The notes below the pieces were generated by a model. That model was given only the letters and a program-made list of their open reading frames with translations. It was not told the origin of the DNA and searched no databases. This document shows positions 23,806 to 23,885 of a stretch of 23,885 bases of DNA, piece after piece; positions within the stretch are counted from its first letter, which is position 1, and each line of letters opens with the position of its first letter. This DNA comes from CAYRMV01 sp964425255. Lineage in GTDB: Bacteria; Bacteroidota; Bacteroidia; Flavobacteriales_D; Crocinitomicaceae. Position numbers and translations under genes: made by a program. The stretch spans positions 1-23,885 of the forward strand of contig CAYRMV010000040.1 of assembly GCA_964425255.1 (NCBI GenBank). Direction: 5' to 3'.

Positions 23806-23885
23806 TTGTTTATTAAATTGGAGAAAAAATAGAGAAGAAGTGCTCATGAAAGATATCCGAGAATATTTATTTGAGCAATTGATTC
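23798..23885 (+). CDS. Start of a candidate immunity gene for the orphan tip (partial)
   Basis: An ATG at 23798 overlaps the stop of the nuclease-tip frame by 8 bp and opens a frame that runs off the window end. The 29 visible residues (MNSCLLNWRKNREEVLMKDI and onward) are polar with no signal peptide. A second ATG lies 16 codons later. Position and coupling suggest the immunity gene that partners the nuclease tip; the sequence is too short to assign a family. Confidence 0.5.
   Translation, partial: MNSCLLNWRKNREEVLMKDIREYLFEQLI

Noticed and set aside
1..23885. tRNA, rRNA, insertion-sequence transposase or integrase genes
   Set aside because: No cloverleaf, rRNA motif or transposase/integrase signature was seen on either strand.

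Overview
The window looks like a Bacteroidota chromosome, probably of the Flavobacteriales or Crocinitomicaceae type. The signs are moderate-to-low GC, TAnnTTTG-type -7 promoter boxes, signal peptides ending in SFSQ- or NAQ-like sites, a DNRLRE protein with an apparent type IX secretion (T9SS) C-terminal domain, and very large Bacteroidota-style SpvB-like and Rhs/YD proteins. This assignment is inferred from gene style only. All recognisable genes are on the + strand.

Left part (1-3983): a 34-codon coiled-coil-like tail of an upstream gene, then the C-terminal core of a secretin that has lost its N-terminal domains. A tightly packed set follows: a PilM/PilN (GspL)-like protein, a PilO/GspM-like protein, an FN3-like lipoprotein and a PilP/GspC-like protein. 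This is the envelope-spanning subassembly of a type II secretion / type IV pilus-like machine. No ATPase, platform protein or pilin is in the window.

Middle part (4043-21391): behind a TATATTTG box, five genes with gaps of 1-20 bp probably form one operon. They encode a small secreted protein, a two-DNRLRE-domain secreted protein, a 2113-aa SpvB/TcB-like shell protein, a 2789-aa secreted Rhs protein with a DUF6443-like region, a Cys-rich insert, YD repeats, a DPxGL core end and a C-terminal toxin tip, and a 140-aa candidate immunity protein. The layout resembles a TcB plus TcC toxin capsule with its immunity gene.

Right part (21389-23885): a 48-bp exact repeat of the start of the toxin tip lies across the stop codon of the immunity gene, so the tip plus immunity gene form a 756-bp unit between direct repeats in the same reading frame. 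About 290 bp without a convincing gene follows, with a TATATTTG box and a run of possible RNA hairpins. Then comes a startless second copy of the Rhs core 3' end, fused to a pre-toxin (PT-TG-like) segment and a PD-(D/E)xK nuclease-like tip, with the start of another candidate immunity gene running off the edge. This is a standard orphan Rhs-tip arrangement, in which a silent downstream cassette can replace the active tip by recombination in the shared core.

The main points of interest are the repeat-bounded toxin/immunity unit, the mosaic identity between the two core copies (a 332-bp perfect block, then a diverged lectin-like block), the structured leader-like segment before the orphan cassette, and the linkage of a secretin-type machine to an Rhs toxin operon.
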